This document shows, one piece after another, positions 15,846 to 24,129 of a DNA stretch of 64,000 bases (the first letter of the stretch is position 1; the number at the start of each line of letters is the position of its first letter). Below the pieces are notes generated by a model. It saw only the letters and a program-made list of their open reading frames with translations, was not told the origin of the DNA and ran no database searches. This stretch comes from Larkinella sp965227735. GTDB taxonomy: Bacteria > Bacteroidota > Bacteroidia > Cytophagales > Spirosomataceae. The DNA lies in NCBI RefSeq assembly GCF_965227735.1, contig NZ_OZ245776.1:4464001-4528000 (forward strand), read 5' to 3'. The position numbers and the translations under genes were made by a program.

Positions 15846-17828
15846 TTACTTTTTCTGACGATTACCCGACAAACGGTAGAGAGTAGAAACCAGCGTATCC
15901 ACATCCGAACACGTATTGTAAAACGCTAAAGAAGGTCGAACCGTACTTTCTAATCCAAACCGTCGCAAAATAGGTTGTGCACAGTGGTGGCCCGTGCGCA
16001 CAGCGATGCCTTCCTGGTTAAGCGCCTGACCCACTTCATCATTGGAATAGCCTTGTAGTGTAAACGACAGCACGCTGGCTTTGTCGGGAGCGGTTCCAAC
16101 CAGCCGTAAACCGGGAACCTCTTTCAACAACCGGGTCGCATAGACCAGCAGGTAGTGTTCGTATTGACTGATGAGATCGATACCCAGTTTGCTGACGTAA
16201 TCAAGCGCTGCCCCCAACCCGACGGCATCGGCGATATTGCCCGTACCGGCCTCAAAGCGGGAAGGCGCGTTGTGGTATTGCGTGTGCTCGAACGTAACAT
16301 CCTTGATCATGTTGCCGCCACCCTGCCAGGGCTGGGTTTCGTTCAGCAGATCTTCTTTGCCGTAAAGGACGCCGATGCCCGTTGGACCAAAGACTTTATG
16401 GCCCGAGAACACAAACCAGTCGGGGTTGAGCGAACGGAGATCGACCCGCATGTGTGACACCGATTGCGCGCCATCGACCAGCACTTTGGCCCCCGCCAGG
16501 TGCGCCAGTTCGATGATCTGTTTGGCGGGTGTTACCGTGCCTAATGCGTTGGATACCTGCGTAAACGAAACCAACCTGGTTTTGGGATTCAGCAATTTGG
16601 CGTATTCATCAAGCAAGATCTGCCCGTCATCGTCGACTGGAATAACCCGAAGTTTTGCGCCTTTTTTGGCGACTAACTGCTGCCACGGAACAATGTTGGC
16701 GTGGTGTTCGAGGTGGCTGACGATGATTTCGTCGCCGGCCTGCAGGTGCTGTTCGCCCCAGCTTTTTGCCACCAGATTGATGGCTTCCGTCGCGCCCCGC
16801 ACAAACACAATTTCGTTGGTCGAACCGGCATTCAGAAACTGGCGGACTTTCTCACGGGCCTCCTCGTACGCATCCGTCGCCCGGGCGGCCAGTTCGTGAG
16901 CAGCCCGGTGGATATTGGAGTTCTCATGCTCGTAAAAATAGCTGATTCGGTCAATGACCTGCTTCGGTTTTTGCGTTGTAGCCGCGTTATCCAGCCAGAT
17001 CAACGGGCGGCCATTGACGCGCTCCTGCAAAATGGGAAAATCCTTTTTGACCAGATTGACATCAAACGGCGGACTTCCCAGACTGCTTATCCCGTGGCGG
17101 TTCGACGGAGCCGCCGTTGAAAACGGATTCGTTTCGTGAACGTGCGGCAACGAATGATTCCCGGCCAGAAAATAATACTCGTTCAACCCGGAAGGAGCCG
17201 AAACCGGTAACTGTGGCTGAACGGCAAAGACGTTGATCGACGCGAGTGCCTGGGTTAAGTCCGTTTCGAACGATTGATCGGCAAATGGCAAAGCAAAACC
17301 CGCGTGGTTCTTTTGGGCGACGGACGGTGAAATACCGCTTCCAGCCACTGACTGCGGCACCTTACCCTGGCTCGCAAAATGCGGATCGGGTAAACTGGTC
17401 TGCGGATTGGCCAAATCGACGCCATTACCCTGATGCCCGGCCGACGGTGAAATACCGCTTCCTGCCACCGACTGTGGCACTTTACCCTGGCCAGCAAAGT
17501 TTGGGTCGGTCTGGGTCGTCTGCAGGGGCGCCACGTTGAAGACATTTCTCTGCTGGATCGCCGATGGTGAGACCCCGCTTCCGGCTACCGATTTCGGGAT
17601 TTTCCCCCCGGCAAAATGCGGGTCGGGCAAACTGGTCTGCGGTTTTTCGAGATTAAACGCGTTTCCCTGACTTTGCCAGGGGGCAACGTTTTTTGGCTCA
17701 GCCTGCTGCGGAGAAATTCCAAAGGTCGGAACCGAACTGCCCGGGAGCGCTTTGAAAAATTCGTTCGCTAAATTTTCAAGGGCTTCCGTATCCAGAAAAC
17801 CGTCGGCAGGATTAGTATTTATATTCAT
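15846..17828 (-). CDS. Encapsulin cargo: SufS-type cysteine desulfurase with repeat-bearing N-terminal leader (CyD)
   Basis: 660 aa from ATG at 17828, overlapping the end of the shell gene by 17 bp. Residues 256-660 are a class II PLP-dependent cysteine desulfurase: WLDNAATTQKP, EHHANIVPWQ, VDGAQSVSH, the PLP lysine in FSGHKVFGPTG, and the catalytic Cys in RTGHHCAQP. It converts cysteine to alanine and enzyme-bound persulfide. Residues 1-255, absent from ordinary SufS (about 405 aa), are rich in Pro, Gly, Ser and Gln and look disordered. They hold a short helix LENLANEFFKAL (18-29), like the conserved leader motif of known family 2A cargo, and three 40-residue repeats (56-174). In the SrpI system the leader is needed for loading into the shell. 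No sufE, sufU or sufBCD lies nearby. Confidence 0.92.
   Translation of the reverse strand: MNINTNPADGFLDTEALENLANEFFKALPGSSVPTFGISPQQAEPKNVAPWQSQGNAFNLEKPQTSLPDPHFAGGKIPKSVAGSGVSPSAIQQRNVFNVAPLQTTQTDPNFAGQGKVPQSVAGSGISPSAGHQGNGVDLANPQTSLPDPHFASQGKVPQSVAGSGISPSVAQKNHAGFALPFADQSFETDLTQALASINVFAVQPQLPVSAPSGLNEYYFLAGNHSLPHVHETNPFSTAAPSNRHGISSLGSPPFDVNLVKKDFPILQERVNGRPLIWLDNAATTQKPKQVIDRISYFYEHENSNIHRAAHELAARATDAYEEAREKVRQFLNAGSTNEIVFVRGATEAINLVAKSWGEQHLQAGDEIIVSHLEHHANIVPWQQLVAKKGAKLRVIPVDDDGQILLDEYAKLLNPKTRLVSFTQVSNALGTVTPAKQIIELAHLAGAKVLVDGAQSVSHMRVDLRSLNPDWFVFSGHKVFGPTGIGVLYGKEDLLNETQPWQGGGNMIKDVTFEHTQYHNAPSRFEAGTGNIADAVGLGAALDYVSKLGIDLISQYEHYLLVYATRLLKEVPGLRLVGTAPDKASVLSFTLQGYSNDEVGQALNQEGIAVRTGHHCAQPILRRFGLESTVRPSLAFYNTCSDVDTLVSTLYRLSGNRQKK
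17307..17663 (-). repeat. Three tandem about 40-residue repeats in the cargo leader
   Basis: Coding repeats at residues 56-94, 95-134 and 135-174 of the desulfurase. Each runs PQTSLPDPHFA, G(Q)GKVPQSVAGSGISPSA, then a Gln/Asn-rich linker. Copies two and three are also close at the DNA level (the VPQSVAGSGISPS segment), so the number may vary between strains. A weaker related piece, VPTFGISPQQA, precedes them at residues 33-43. Confidence 0.9.
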
Positions 17829-18732
17829 GATACTTGCCAATTTCGACCTCTTCCAGTACGGCAATCGCATCGTCTACCAATACGGCCAGAGAACAATACA
17901 AGGAAATCAGATAAGACGCAATGGCTTTTTCGTTGATGCCCATAAACCGGACCGACAAACCCGGCGATTGTTCACCCGGTAAACCTGGCTGATAGAGGCC
18001 CACAACGCCCTGACGGCTTTCACCGGTCCGAAGCAGCAGGATACTTGATTTGCCGTCTTCAATGGGCACTTTGTCCGAAGGAATCAGCGGCAGACCGCGC
18101 CATGTAATGAATTGGGAGCCGAAAAGCGAAACGGTTGGTGGGGGGACACCCCGGCGTGTACACTCCCGGCCAAAGGCGGCAATGGCCAGTGGGTGGAGCA
18201 GGAAGAAACCTGGTTCTTTCCAGACTTTGGTAATCAGTTCATCCAAATCATCCGGCGTGGGCGCACCCGTCCGCGTTTTGATGCGCTGAGCCGGAGCAAT
18301 GCTGTGTAATAAACCGTATTCTTTGTTATTGATCAGCTCACTTTCCTGCCGCTCTTTAATGGTTTCAATCGTCAGGCGCAACTGTTCGCTAATTTGGTTG
18401 TACGGTTTGCTGTATAAATCCGATATCCGTGTGTGTACATCCAATACTGTGTTAACGGCACTGAGATTGTATTCCCGCGGATTCTCGATGTAATCGACAA
18501 ACGTCTGAGGCAGAGGGCGTTCGTCACGACCGGAGCAATCTACTTCGACGTTATTGGCGTCTTTTACTTTGTTAAGCCGATAAACGCCCGATTCAACCGG
18601 AATCCAGTTTAGCAAATGCGTCAACCAACGCGGAGTAATGGTTGACATCTGAGGCACGGTACGGGTTGCGATGGCCAACTGCCGGGCTGCAACGTCACCG
18701 AGAGCGGTTTGTTTTTTGTTTAGTTCTGCCAT
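17812..18732 (-). CDS. Family 2A encapsulin shell protein (SrpI-like)
   Basis: 306 aa, close to SrpI of Synechococcus. Diagnostic stretches match that family by recognition: ALGDVAARQLAIATRTVPQ at the N-terminal arm, STITPRWLTHLLNWIPVESG, QLRLTIETIKERQE, GAPTPDDLDELITKVWK, HPLAIAAFGRECTRRGVPPP, and the tail IGKYHEYKY. No cyclic-nucleotide-binding insert, so type 2A rather than 2B. Such proteins have the HK97 fold and in SrpI form an about 24-nm, 60-subunit shell. It is first in the operon and its 3' end overlaps the cargo start, suggesting coupled translation. The start codon lies in a 14-nt palindrome (18730-18743). Divergent from a P-type ATPase gene. Confidence 0.93.
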   Translation of the reverse strand: MAELNKKQTALGDVAARQLAIATRTVPQMSTITPRWLTHLLNWIPVESGVYRLNKVKDANNVEVDCSGRDERPLPQTFVDYIENPREYNLSAVNTVLDVHTRISDLYSKPYNQISEQLRLTIETIKERQESELINNKEYGLLHSIAPAQRIKTRTGAPTPDDLDELITKVWKEPGFFLLHPLAIAAFGRECTRRGVPPPTVSLFGSQFITWRGLPLIPSDKVPIEDGKSSILLLRTGESRQGVVGLYQPGLPGEQSPGLSVRFMGINEKAIASYLISLYCSLAVLVDDAIAVLEEVEIGKYHEYKY

Positions 18733-19019
18733 ACATATGTATGTGTTTATAGATTAAGTATATAGATTTTGTATAGTGATTGGGCATCAGCTAACGCAAT
18801 CCACGATTATGGTGCAATAATAACGGATTTGTCAAAAATTAATAATCCGAATCTTTAAAACAGATAAAAAAAGCGGATGATCCGAAAATTCAATGGGTTT
18901 GATTTTTTCGTATTCATCATGACGTGTATAGCGACCAGTCTGTTCAACATCACTCGGTTTTCCGTTACAAGATCGTATCTTTCCGACCATTCGTTTCCCG
19001 TAGCCTTTCCCGCCGAAAA
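18733..19019. promoter_or_regulatory. Divergent promoter region of the encapsulin operon and the P-type ATPase
   Basis: 287 bp between two divergent starts (18732 minus, 19020 plus). The half next to the encapsulin gene is strongly AT-rich with several TA-rich boxes, but no confident Bacteroidota -33/-7 pair could be fixed. A perfect 14-nt palindrome (18730-18743) overlaps the encapsulin start codon. No coding frame is credible here. Confidence 0.5.
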
Positions 19020-21500
19020 ATGCCGACCACTTTCCAACCCTTGCAGGGACTTACAGACGACGCCATTGTCCAGGCACGCGCTGAACAGGGACGAAATGTC
19101 CTGACCACAGATGCCCGTTCGGGCCTTTTTGCAACAGTCCGGGAAGTTGCTACCGAACCCATGTTTATCCTGCTGGTCGTGGCCTGTACGATTTATTTCG
19201 GGATTGGTCGGCTGGAGGAAGGCATCACGCTGATTGTGGCCCTTTTTCTGGTGGCCGGTATTTCGGTTTACCAATCCGTTCGCAGCGACCAGGCCTTGGG
19301 GGCTTTGCGGGACCTGACCCAGCCCAAAGCGCAGGTTCGGCGCAATGGAACATTGACCACGATTTCGGTGGAAGACATCGTCGTGGGCGATGCGGTGCTG
19401 GTCGAAGAGGGCGAAAGCATCCCCGCCGACGGCCAAATTCACGAAACCAATGACTTTTCGGTAGACGAATCCATCCTGACCGGCGAATCAGTTTCGGTTA
19501 CCAAAAGACCCGGCGACCCGGTTTTTGCCGGCACCAACACGGCATCGGGCAGTGCGTGGCTAACCGTTACGGCGGTTGGTGGCCAAACCGAACTCGGACG
19601 CATCGGGCGAAGCATCGGCACCATTCTGACCGAAACAACGCCCCTGCAACGGCAGATCAACCGGTTTGTCATCCGCATGGCCTGGATTGGCGGAGGAGCA
19701 TTCGCGCTGGTGTGGGCCATTAATTTCGCCCGCTCCGGCGATTGGGTGACGGCTTTGTTATTCAGCCTGACGCTGGCTATGTCGATTCTGCCCGAAGAAA
19801 TTCCGGTGGCATTCAGCAGTTTCATGGCATTGGGAGCCGCCCGGCTGAGTCGCATGGGCGTTTTGACCAAGCAACCGCAGACGGTCGAGAGCCTGGGTTC
19901 AGCTACTGTGATTTGTACCGACAAAACCGGCACCATTACGCAGGACGGCATGAGCGTCCGGCAGTTGTACGATGGCGCAACGGATGTACTGGTCCCGCTG
20001 CCCGGTCCGTTGTCCGATTCGGCGACACGGGTGCTGGAATACGCCCGCTGGGCGAGTGAAACCGAACCTTTCGACGCCATGGAAAAAGCCATTGTGGCGG
20101 CTTTTTCTGAATCCGATCCGGCTAAAACGGTGAATCAGTACCCGATGGTGCAGGAATATCCGCTGGCGGGTATTCCCCCCATGATGACCCACGTCCGGCA
20201 AGCACCACACGGCGAGGTGATGGTGGCGGGGAAAGGTGCCGTCGAACACATTCTGGCGGTTTGCCGACCTAACCCGGCGGTGGCTGATCGAATTCGTCAG
20301 CTAACCAGACAGTTGTCAGAAGGCGGTTTTCGGGTTCTGGGCGTGGCCAAAGGAACCTACGAACCACCCCATTTTCCGGCGGAACAGGATGATTTTACGT
20401 GGACCTTTCTGGGACTCATTGCTCTTGAAAACCCGCCTAAACCCAATGCCGGTGCGGTGATCCGGGCGTTTACCGAAGCTGGTATCGAGGTGAAAATGAT
20501 CACCGGCGATTTTCCCGAAACCGCTCAGGCCATTGCCCGGCAGGTGGATTTACCTGCAGCCGACGCGTTTGTGACGGGCCAGCAGGTGATGGAAATGGAC
20601 GATGCGACGCTCCGGCAGCAGGCAAAGCAAACGGCGGTTTTTGCCCGCATGTTTCCCGAAGCCAAATTGCGGGTGGTGGAAGCCCTCAAGCAGAACGGCG
20701 AGGTGGTGGCCATGACCGGCGACGGGGTCAACGACGGCCCGGCGCTGAAAGCCGCTCACATTGGCGTGGCGATGGGAAAACGCGGCACTGAAGTGGCGCG
20801 TCAGGCGGCTTCGCTCGTGCTGGTCAACGACGATCTGAGCAGCATGGTCGATGCCATTGCGCAGGGTCGCCGGATTTACCAGAACCTCAAAAAAGCCATT
20901 GCCTATATTGTTTCCATTCATATCCCGATTATCCTGACCGTGGCGGTGCCGCTGCTGGCGAACTGGAAATGGGAAAATCTGTTTACGCCCATTCACGTCA
21001 TTTTTCTGGAACTGGTGATGGGGCCGACCTGTTCCATTGCGTTCGAAAATGAACCCGCCGAAGCGGGGCAGATGCGCCAGCCGCCCCGACCACTCACCGA
21101 CACCTTTCTGGCCGGGCCGGAACTGGGGCGGAGCATTGCGCAGGGGTTGGGAATCACCCTGGCCGTTCTGGGCGTCTATTACGTCGCCATGCAGGCCGGG
21201 GGAAGCATGGAGTTGGTGCGGACGCTGGTTTTTTCAACTTTGGTCTTGAGCAACATCCTGTTGACGCTGGTAAACCGATCGTTTACGCAGTCGGTGTTTC
21301 AGACCATTCGACTCCCAAACCGCCTGTTGTGGCTCATGCTGGGGCTGACTTTTGCGCTCTTGCTCGTGACCTTGTTTGTGCCACCCGCCCGGGAGTTGTT
21401 CGGGTTCGTTTCCATTCCGGCATCGTCGTTGGGCTGGTGTGCGCTGGCTGCGCTGGTTGGCGTGGGCTGGATCGAGCTTTACAAAGCAGTTCGGTTCTGA
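19020..21500 (+). CDS. Cation-translocating P-type ATPase (P2-like)
   Basis: 826 aa from ATG at 19020; the 32-codon upstream extension begins with GTG and looks non-coding. Actuator motif TGES is in DESILTGESVS; the phosphorylated Asp301 is in CTDKTGTIT; the hinge is TGDGVNDGPALKAAHIGVAMG. Transmembrane helix 4 reads SILPEEIPVAF (residues 258-262 PEEIP) instead of the PEGLP of SERCA/PMR-type calcium pumps, and helix 6 region has GPTCSIAFENEP. No metal-binding CxxC domain, so not a copper or zinc pump. Calcium or manganese export is the likely role, but the ion cannot be read from sequence. Divergent from the encapsulin operon. Confidence 0.85.
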   Translation: MPTTFQPLQGLTDDAIVQARAEQGRNVLTTDARSGLFATVREVATEPMFILLVVACTIYFGIGRLEEGITLIVALFLVAGISVYQSVRSDQALGALRDLTQPKAQVRRNGTLTTISVEDIVVGDAVLVEEGESIPADGQIHETNDFSVDESILTGESVSVTKRPGDPVFAGTNTASGSAWLTVTAVGGQTELGRIGRSIGTILTETTPLQRQINRFVIRMAWIGGGAFALVWAINFARSGDWVTALLFSLTLAMSILPEEIPVAFSSFMALGAARLSRMGVLTKQPQTVESLGSATVICTDKTGTITQDGMSVRQLYDGATDVLVPLPGPLSDSATRVLEYARWASETEPFDAMEKAIVAAFSESDPAKTVNQYPMVQEYPLAGIPPMMTHVRQAPHGEVMVAGKGAVEHILAVCRPNPAVADRIRQLTRQLSEGGFRVLGVAKGTYEPPHFPAEQDDFTWTFLGLIALENPPKPNAGAVIRAFTEAGIEVKMITGDFPETAQAIARQVDLPAADAFVTGQQVMEMDDATLRQQAKQTAVFARMFPEAKLRVVEALKQNGEVVAMTGDGVNDGPALKAAHIGVAMGKRGTEVARQAASLVLVNDDLSSMVDAIAQGRRIYQNLKKAIAYIVSIHIPIILTVAVPLLANWKWENLFTPIHVIFLELVMGPTCSIAFENEPAEAGQMRQPPRPLTDTFLAGPELGRSIAQGLGITLAVLGVYYVAMQAGGSMELVRTLVFSTLVLSNILLTLVNRSFTQSVFQTIRLPNRLLWLMLGLTFALLLVTLFVPPARELFGFVSIPASSLGWCALAALVGVGWIELYKAVRF

Positions 21501-21601
21501 ATTTTGCTGGTCTATGGGGTGCTCGATGGTAAGTATTCGAAACAAGAACCGCCCGCATCAACGGGTAACGGCAGTTACCGGAAGATTATTCCGGCTCTAT
21601 A

Positions 21602-22381
21602 TCATGCAAGCTGGTATTCGTAATAGGTAGTAATAGCCCGAAAACCGAATTTCTGATAAATCCGAAAACCATCTTCCGAAGACTGCAGGAGTGCGGTTTT
21701 ATACCCGGCCTGTTTCGCGTAATTTAAAGCCTGACGCATCAGTGCGGTTCCAATTCCCTGGCCCCGAAAAGCCTGGAGGGTAGCCAGACTGTAGATGCCA
21801 ACGGTTTGAGGATCAGATGGAAACAATTCGAGGACGGAAACCGGCTGGCCTTCCCAATCATACACCAGAAACACATTTTGTGGAGAATTCAGCAAAGTCG
21901 CGGCAACCCGTTGGTAGTAGATTTCCACCTGATGATCCGGCGGGGTCCAGTTCCGGGCGATTATGCTGGCAAACTCCGCCAGATTTTCCCGGTTTTTGAC
22001 GACCCTGATTGCTGTGTGATCCGAATTTTCGATTGGGCAGTACGCATCCAGTGCCAGAATCATGCCCGGATCAGAACCCACGCAAACCGCCCCCAGTTCC
22101 TGCAAATGCCTCCGCGTCGTTTCGGTGGCTGCGGCTTCGCTGAGCCAGAAACAGAAGGGCAACCCGGACTCTTTCGTGTAGGCAACCACAGTTTTCAGCG
22201 TGTCAAAACCGGGCTGACTGGTGTTCTGAATGTGGACGATATTGAAGGTGTCGGATGGTAACTGCGCATTGACGACCGTGATTCCGTCGTTGGTCCAAAC
22301 GTTCATGCCCGCGGTTTGGGCAGCCAGCGCCTGAATGTGCCGGTTGAAATTGTCGTCCAGAAGCTGTTCCGGCGTACCCAT
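21602..22381 (-). CDS. GNAT-family N-acetyltransferase
   Basis: 259 aa. The C-terminal 130 residues form a GNAT fold: acetyl-CoA-binding motif A is LQAFRGQGIGTALMRQAL (Q/RxxGxG/A pattern), followed by AGYKTALLQSSEDGFRIYQKFGF, the usual beta5-alpha4 ending. The N-terminal half is a second, degenerate GNAT-like or helper domain. Substrate unknown (small molecule or protein amine). Convergent with the P-type ATPase; its stop is about 100 bp from that of the ATPase. Fifteen bp separate it from the next minus-strand gene downstream in the polysaccharide cluster, so it may read through from that cluster. Confidence 0.8.
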   Translation of the reverse strand: MGTPEQLLDDNFNRHIQALAAQTAGMNVWTNDGITVVNAQLPSDTFNIVHIQNTSQPGFDTLKTVVAYTKESGLPFCFWLSEAAATETTRRHLQELGAVCVGSDPGMILALDAYCPIENSDHTAIRVVKNRENLAEFASIIARNWTPPDHQVEIYYQRVAATLLNSPQNVFLVYDWEGQPVSVLELFPSDPQTVGIYSLATLQAFRGQGIGTALMRQALNYAKQAGYKTALLQSSEDGFRIYQKFGFRAITTYYEYQLA

Positions 22382-22395
22382 AATCAGCGAGTGAA

Positions 22396-23160
22396 CTACC
22401 GGCTCACCGGTGCCACGGGCTTGGCGGTTTTTTTCCGGTAATCGCCCCGAGACAGGTATTTTTCGATCAGGCAGTACAGCAGAATGAAGAAATACCGGCT
22501 TCCCATTTCCTTGATTTTCAGCTTCGACTCGCCGTATTTCCGGTTTGTCCAGCTATTCGGCACCACGGCGTAGTTGTAGCCGCGCACCATCGCTTTCAGC
22601 GGCAGTTCAACGGTCAGGTTGAAGTGGGGCGACAGGAACGGTTTGAGTCCTTCCATCGTCTCGCGTTTGTAGAGTTTGAAGGCGTTGGTCGTGTCGTTGT
22701 AGCGAATGCCCATCATCATCCGAACGATGAAGTTGGCCGTCCGGTTGATCACTTTTTTCAGTTCGGGATAATCGATCACTTTGCCGCCTTTGCTCCACCG
22801 GCTGCCAAAAACACAGTCATAATCGCCTTCCAGCATTTTGTTGTAGAACTTCACCAGATCCTCCGGATCGTCGGACATGTCGGCCATGAAAACCGCCACA
22901 CAGTCGCCCGTAAACCGTTCCAGGCCGTAGCGGACGGCGTATCCAAAACCGTTCGGCCCCGGATTCGTGTAATAGACCAGGGTCGGAATTTCGTGCGTTA
23001 GTTGTTCCAGCACCTGCGCCGTCTGGTCTTTGGAATTGTCGTTGGTGACGCAGATTTCGTGCGGAATACCGTATTTGGCCAGCGTTTGGTACAACGACCG
23101 CAGCGTTTCAGGAATGGATTCCTGTTCGTTATAAGCTGGAATAACTACACTTAATTTCAT
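22396..23160 (-). CDS. Glycosyltransferase family 2 (polyprenyl-phosphate sugar synthase-like)
   Basis: 254 aa. Starts MKLSVVIPAYNEQESI; nucleotide-sugar contacts in TNDNSKDQT; the metal-binding region is FMADMSDDPEDLVKF, as in dolichyl-phosphate mannosyltransferase-like GT2 enzymes. No C-terminal transmembrane helices, so soluble or peripheral. Its product, a polyprenyl-phosphate sugar, would suit the GT-C enzyme at 26.1-27.8 kb. Start overlaps the end of the next gene by 4 bp (stop at 23157), indicating one operon. Confidence 0.85.
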   Translation of the reverse strand: MKLSVVIPAYNEQESIPETLRSLYQTLAKYGIPHEICVTNDNSKDQTAQVLEQLTHEIPTLVYYTNPGPNGFGYAVRYGLERFTGDCVAVFMADMSDDPEDLVKFYNKMLEGDYDCVFGSRWSKGGKVIDYPELKKVINRTANFIVRMMMGIRYNDTTNAFKLYKRETMEGLKPFLSPHFNLTVELPLKAMVRGYNYAVVPNSWTNRKYGESKLKIKEMGSRYFFILLYCLIEKYLSRGDYRKKTAKPVAPVSR

Positions 23161-24128
23161 AATCGATCCATTAAACGGTAAGGCATTAACCGGATGGCAC
23201 TGTATACTTTCATGAGCGGTGCCGGCACAATGTAATTTTGTATGATATCCTTGGCAATCGACGATTTGGGCTTTCCCATGTACAGATACTTCAGGGCGAT
23301 GCCCGCCCGGCGGAAGTAACTTTCGCTGTACTGGTTCGCATCCAGCATCAATTTATAATACCGGGCGATGTTTTTGCGCAGTACTTTGTCGTACTTGTAA
23401 TCCAGTTCGCGGTTGATGTTGGAATACATCAGAATCCGGTTGTTCAGAAACTTCCGGTCCTTTTCATTGTCGGCATAACTGGCACCGCCGAGGTTTTTCC
23501 GGTACACCGACATCACCTCATCAATATATCCAATCAAACCGGCTTTGGCCAGCAGCACATTCCGCGGAATGTCGCCACTCTGGGACTGGTAATACCAGGC
23601 CGGATACGCCGGGATGGCGTTTTTTCGAAACATGATGCTGGAGGTGGCCATGAAAAAAATCTCATCCTCCCCAATCAGATCATCCATCGTCACCACCGGT
23701 TTTTTGTCTTCAACCAGCAAAACGGAATCGTACTTTTCGTCTTCAAACACCACCCGGGCGTTGGTGAAGCAGCACGAATAGTCGGGGTGCTGGTCGAGCA
23801 TATCGGCCTGCTTTTGCAATTTATGGGGGCTGATCCAGTAGTCATCACCGTCCATTTGCGCAATGTATTCCCCCCGGGCCGCTTCAAATGTACTCAGGGC
23901 ATTGTGCATCCCATTGTTGCCCATATTGGTCGGGTGCAGCAGCAACCGGATTTTATCGGGATAGCGAGTCTGGTATTCGGCCAGAATTTCGCGGGTGTTA
24001 TCTTTCGATAGATCGTCGCCCACAATCACTTCAAAATCGAAGTTCGTCTGCTGACTCAGAACGCTGTCTAACGTCTGACGAACAAATTTGGCGTGATTGT
24101 AGGTAACGATACAGACGCTTACCTTCAT
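23157..24128 (-). CDS. Glycosyltransferase family 2 (rhamnosyl/galactosyl transferase-like)
   Basis: 323 aa from ATG at 24128, one base after the stop of the PhyH gene; the annotated-looking ATG 18 bp upstream overlaps that gene. GT-A signatures: VSVCIVTYNHAKFVRQTLDS, VGDDLSKDNTREI, and the DXD-like metal site AQMDGDDYW. The C-terminal part is basic and partly hydrophobic (APLMKVYSAIRLMPYRL), suggesting membrane association. It presumably adds one sugar of the surface polysaccharide; donor and acceptor unknown. Its end overlaps the next GT2 start. Confidence 0.85.
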   Translation of the reverse strand: MKVSVCIVTYNHAKFVRQTLDSVLSQQTNFDFEVIVGDDLSKDNTREILAEYQTRYPDKIRLLLHPTNMGNNGMHNALSTFEAARGEYIAQMDGDDYWISPHKLQKQADMLDQHPDYSCCFTNARVVFEDEKYDSVLLVEDKKPVVTMDDLIGEDEIFFMATSSIMFRKNAIPAYPAWYYQSQSGDIPRNVLLAKAGLIGYIDEVMSVYRKNLGGASYADNEKDRKFLNNRILMYSNINRELDYKYDKVLRKNIARYYKLMLDANQYSESYFRRAGIALKYLYMGKPKSSIAKDIIQNYIVPAPLMKVYSAIRLMPYRLMDRL

Positions 24129-24129
24129 C

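Noticed and set aside
17246..17545. Possible CRISPR-like periodic repeat in the encapsulin operon
   Set aside because: The period is about 120 nt, in frame with the desulfurase, and encodes a recognisable protein repeat.
18924..19019. N-terminal extension of the P-type ATPase from a GTG start
   Set aside because: The extra 32 residues do not resemble the family's N-terminus, and the ATG at 19020 gives the normal beginning.
21578..21594. Short CCGGAA hairpin between the ATPase and GNAT genes as a terminator
   Set aside because: Only a 6-bp stem and no T-run on either strand.
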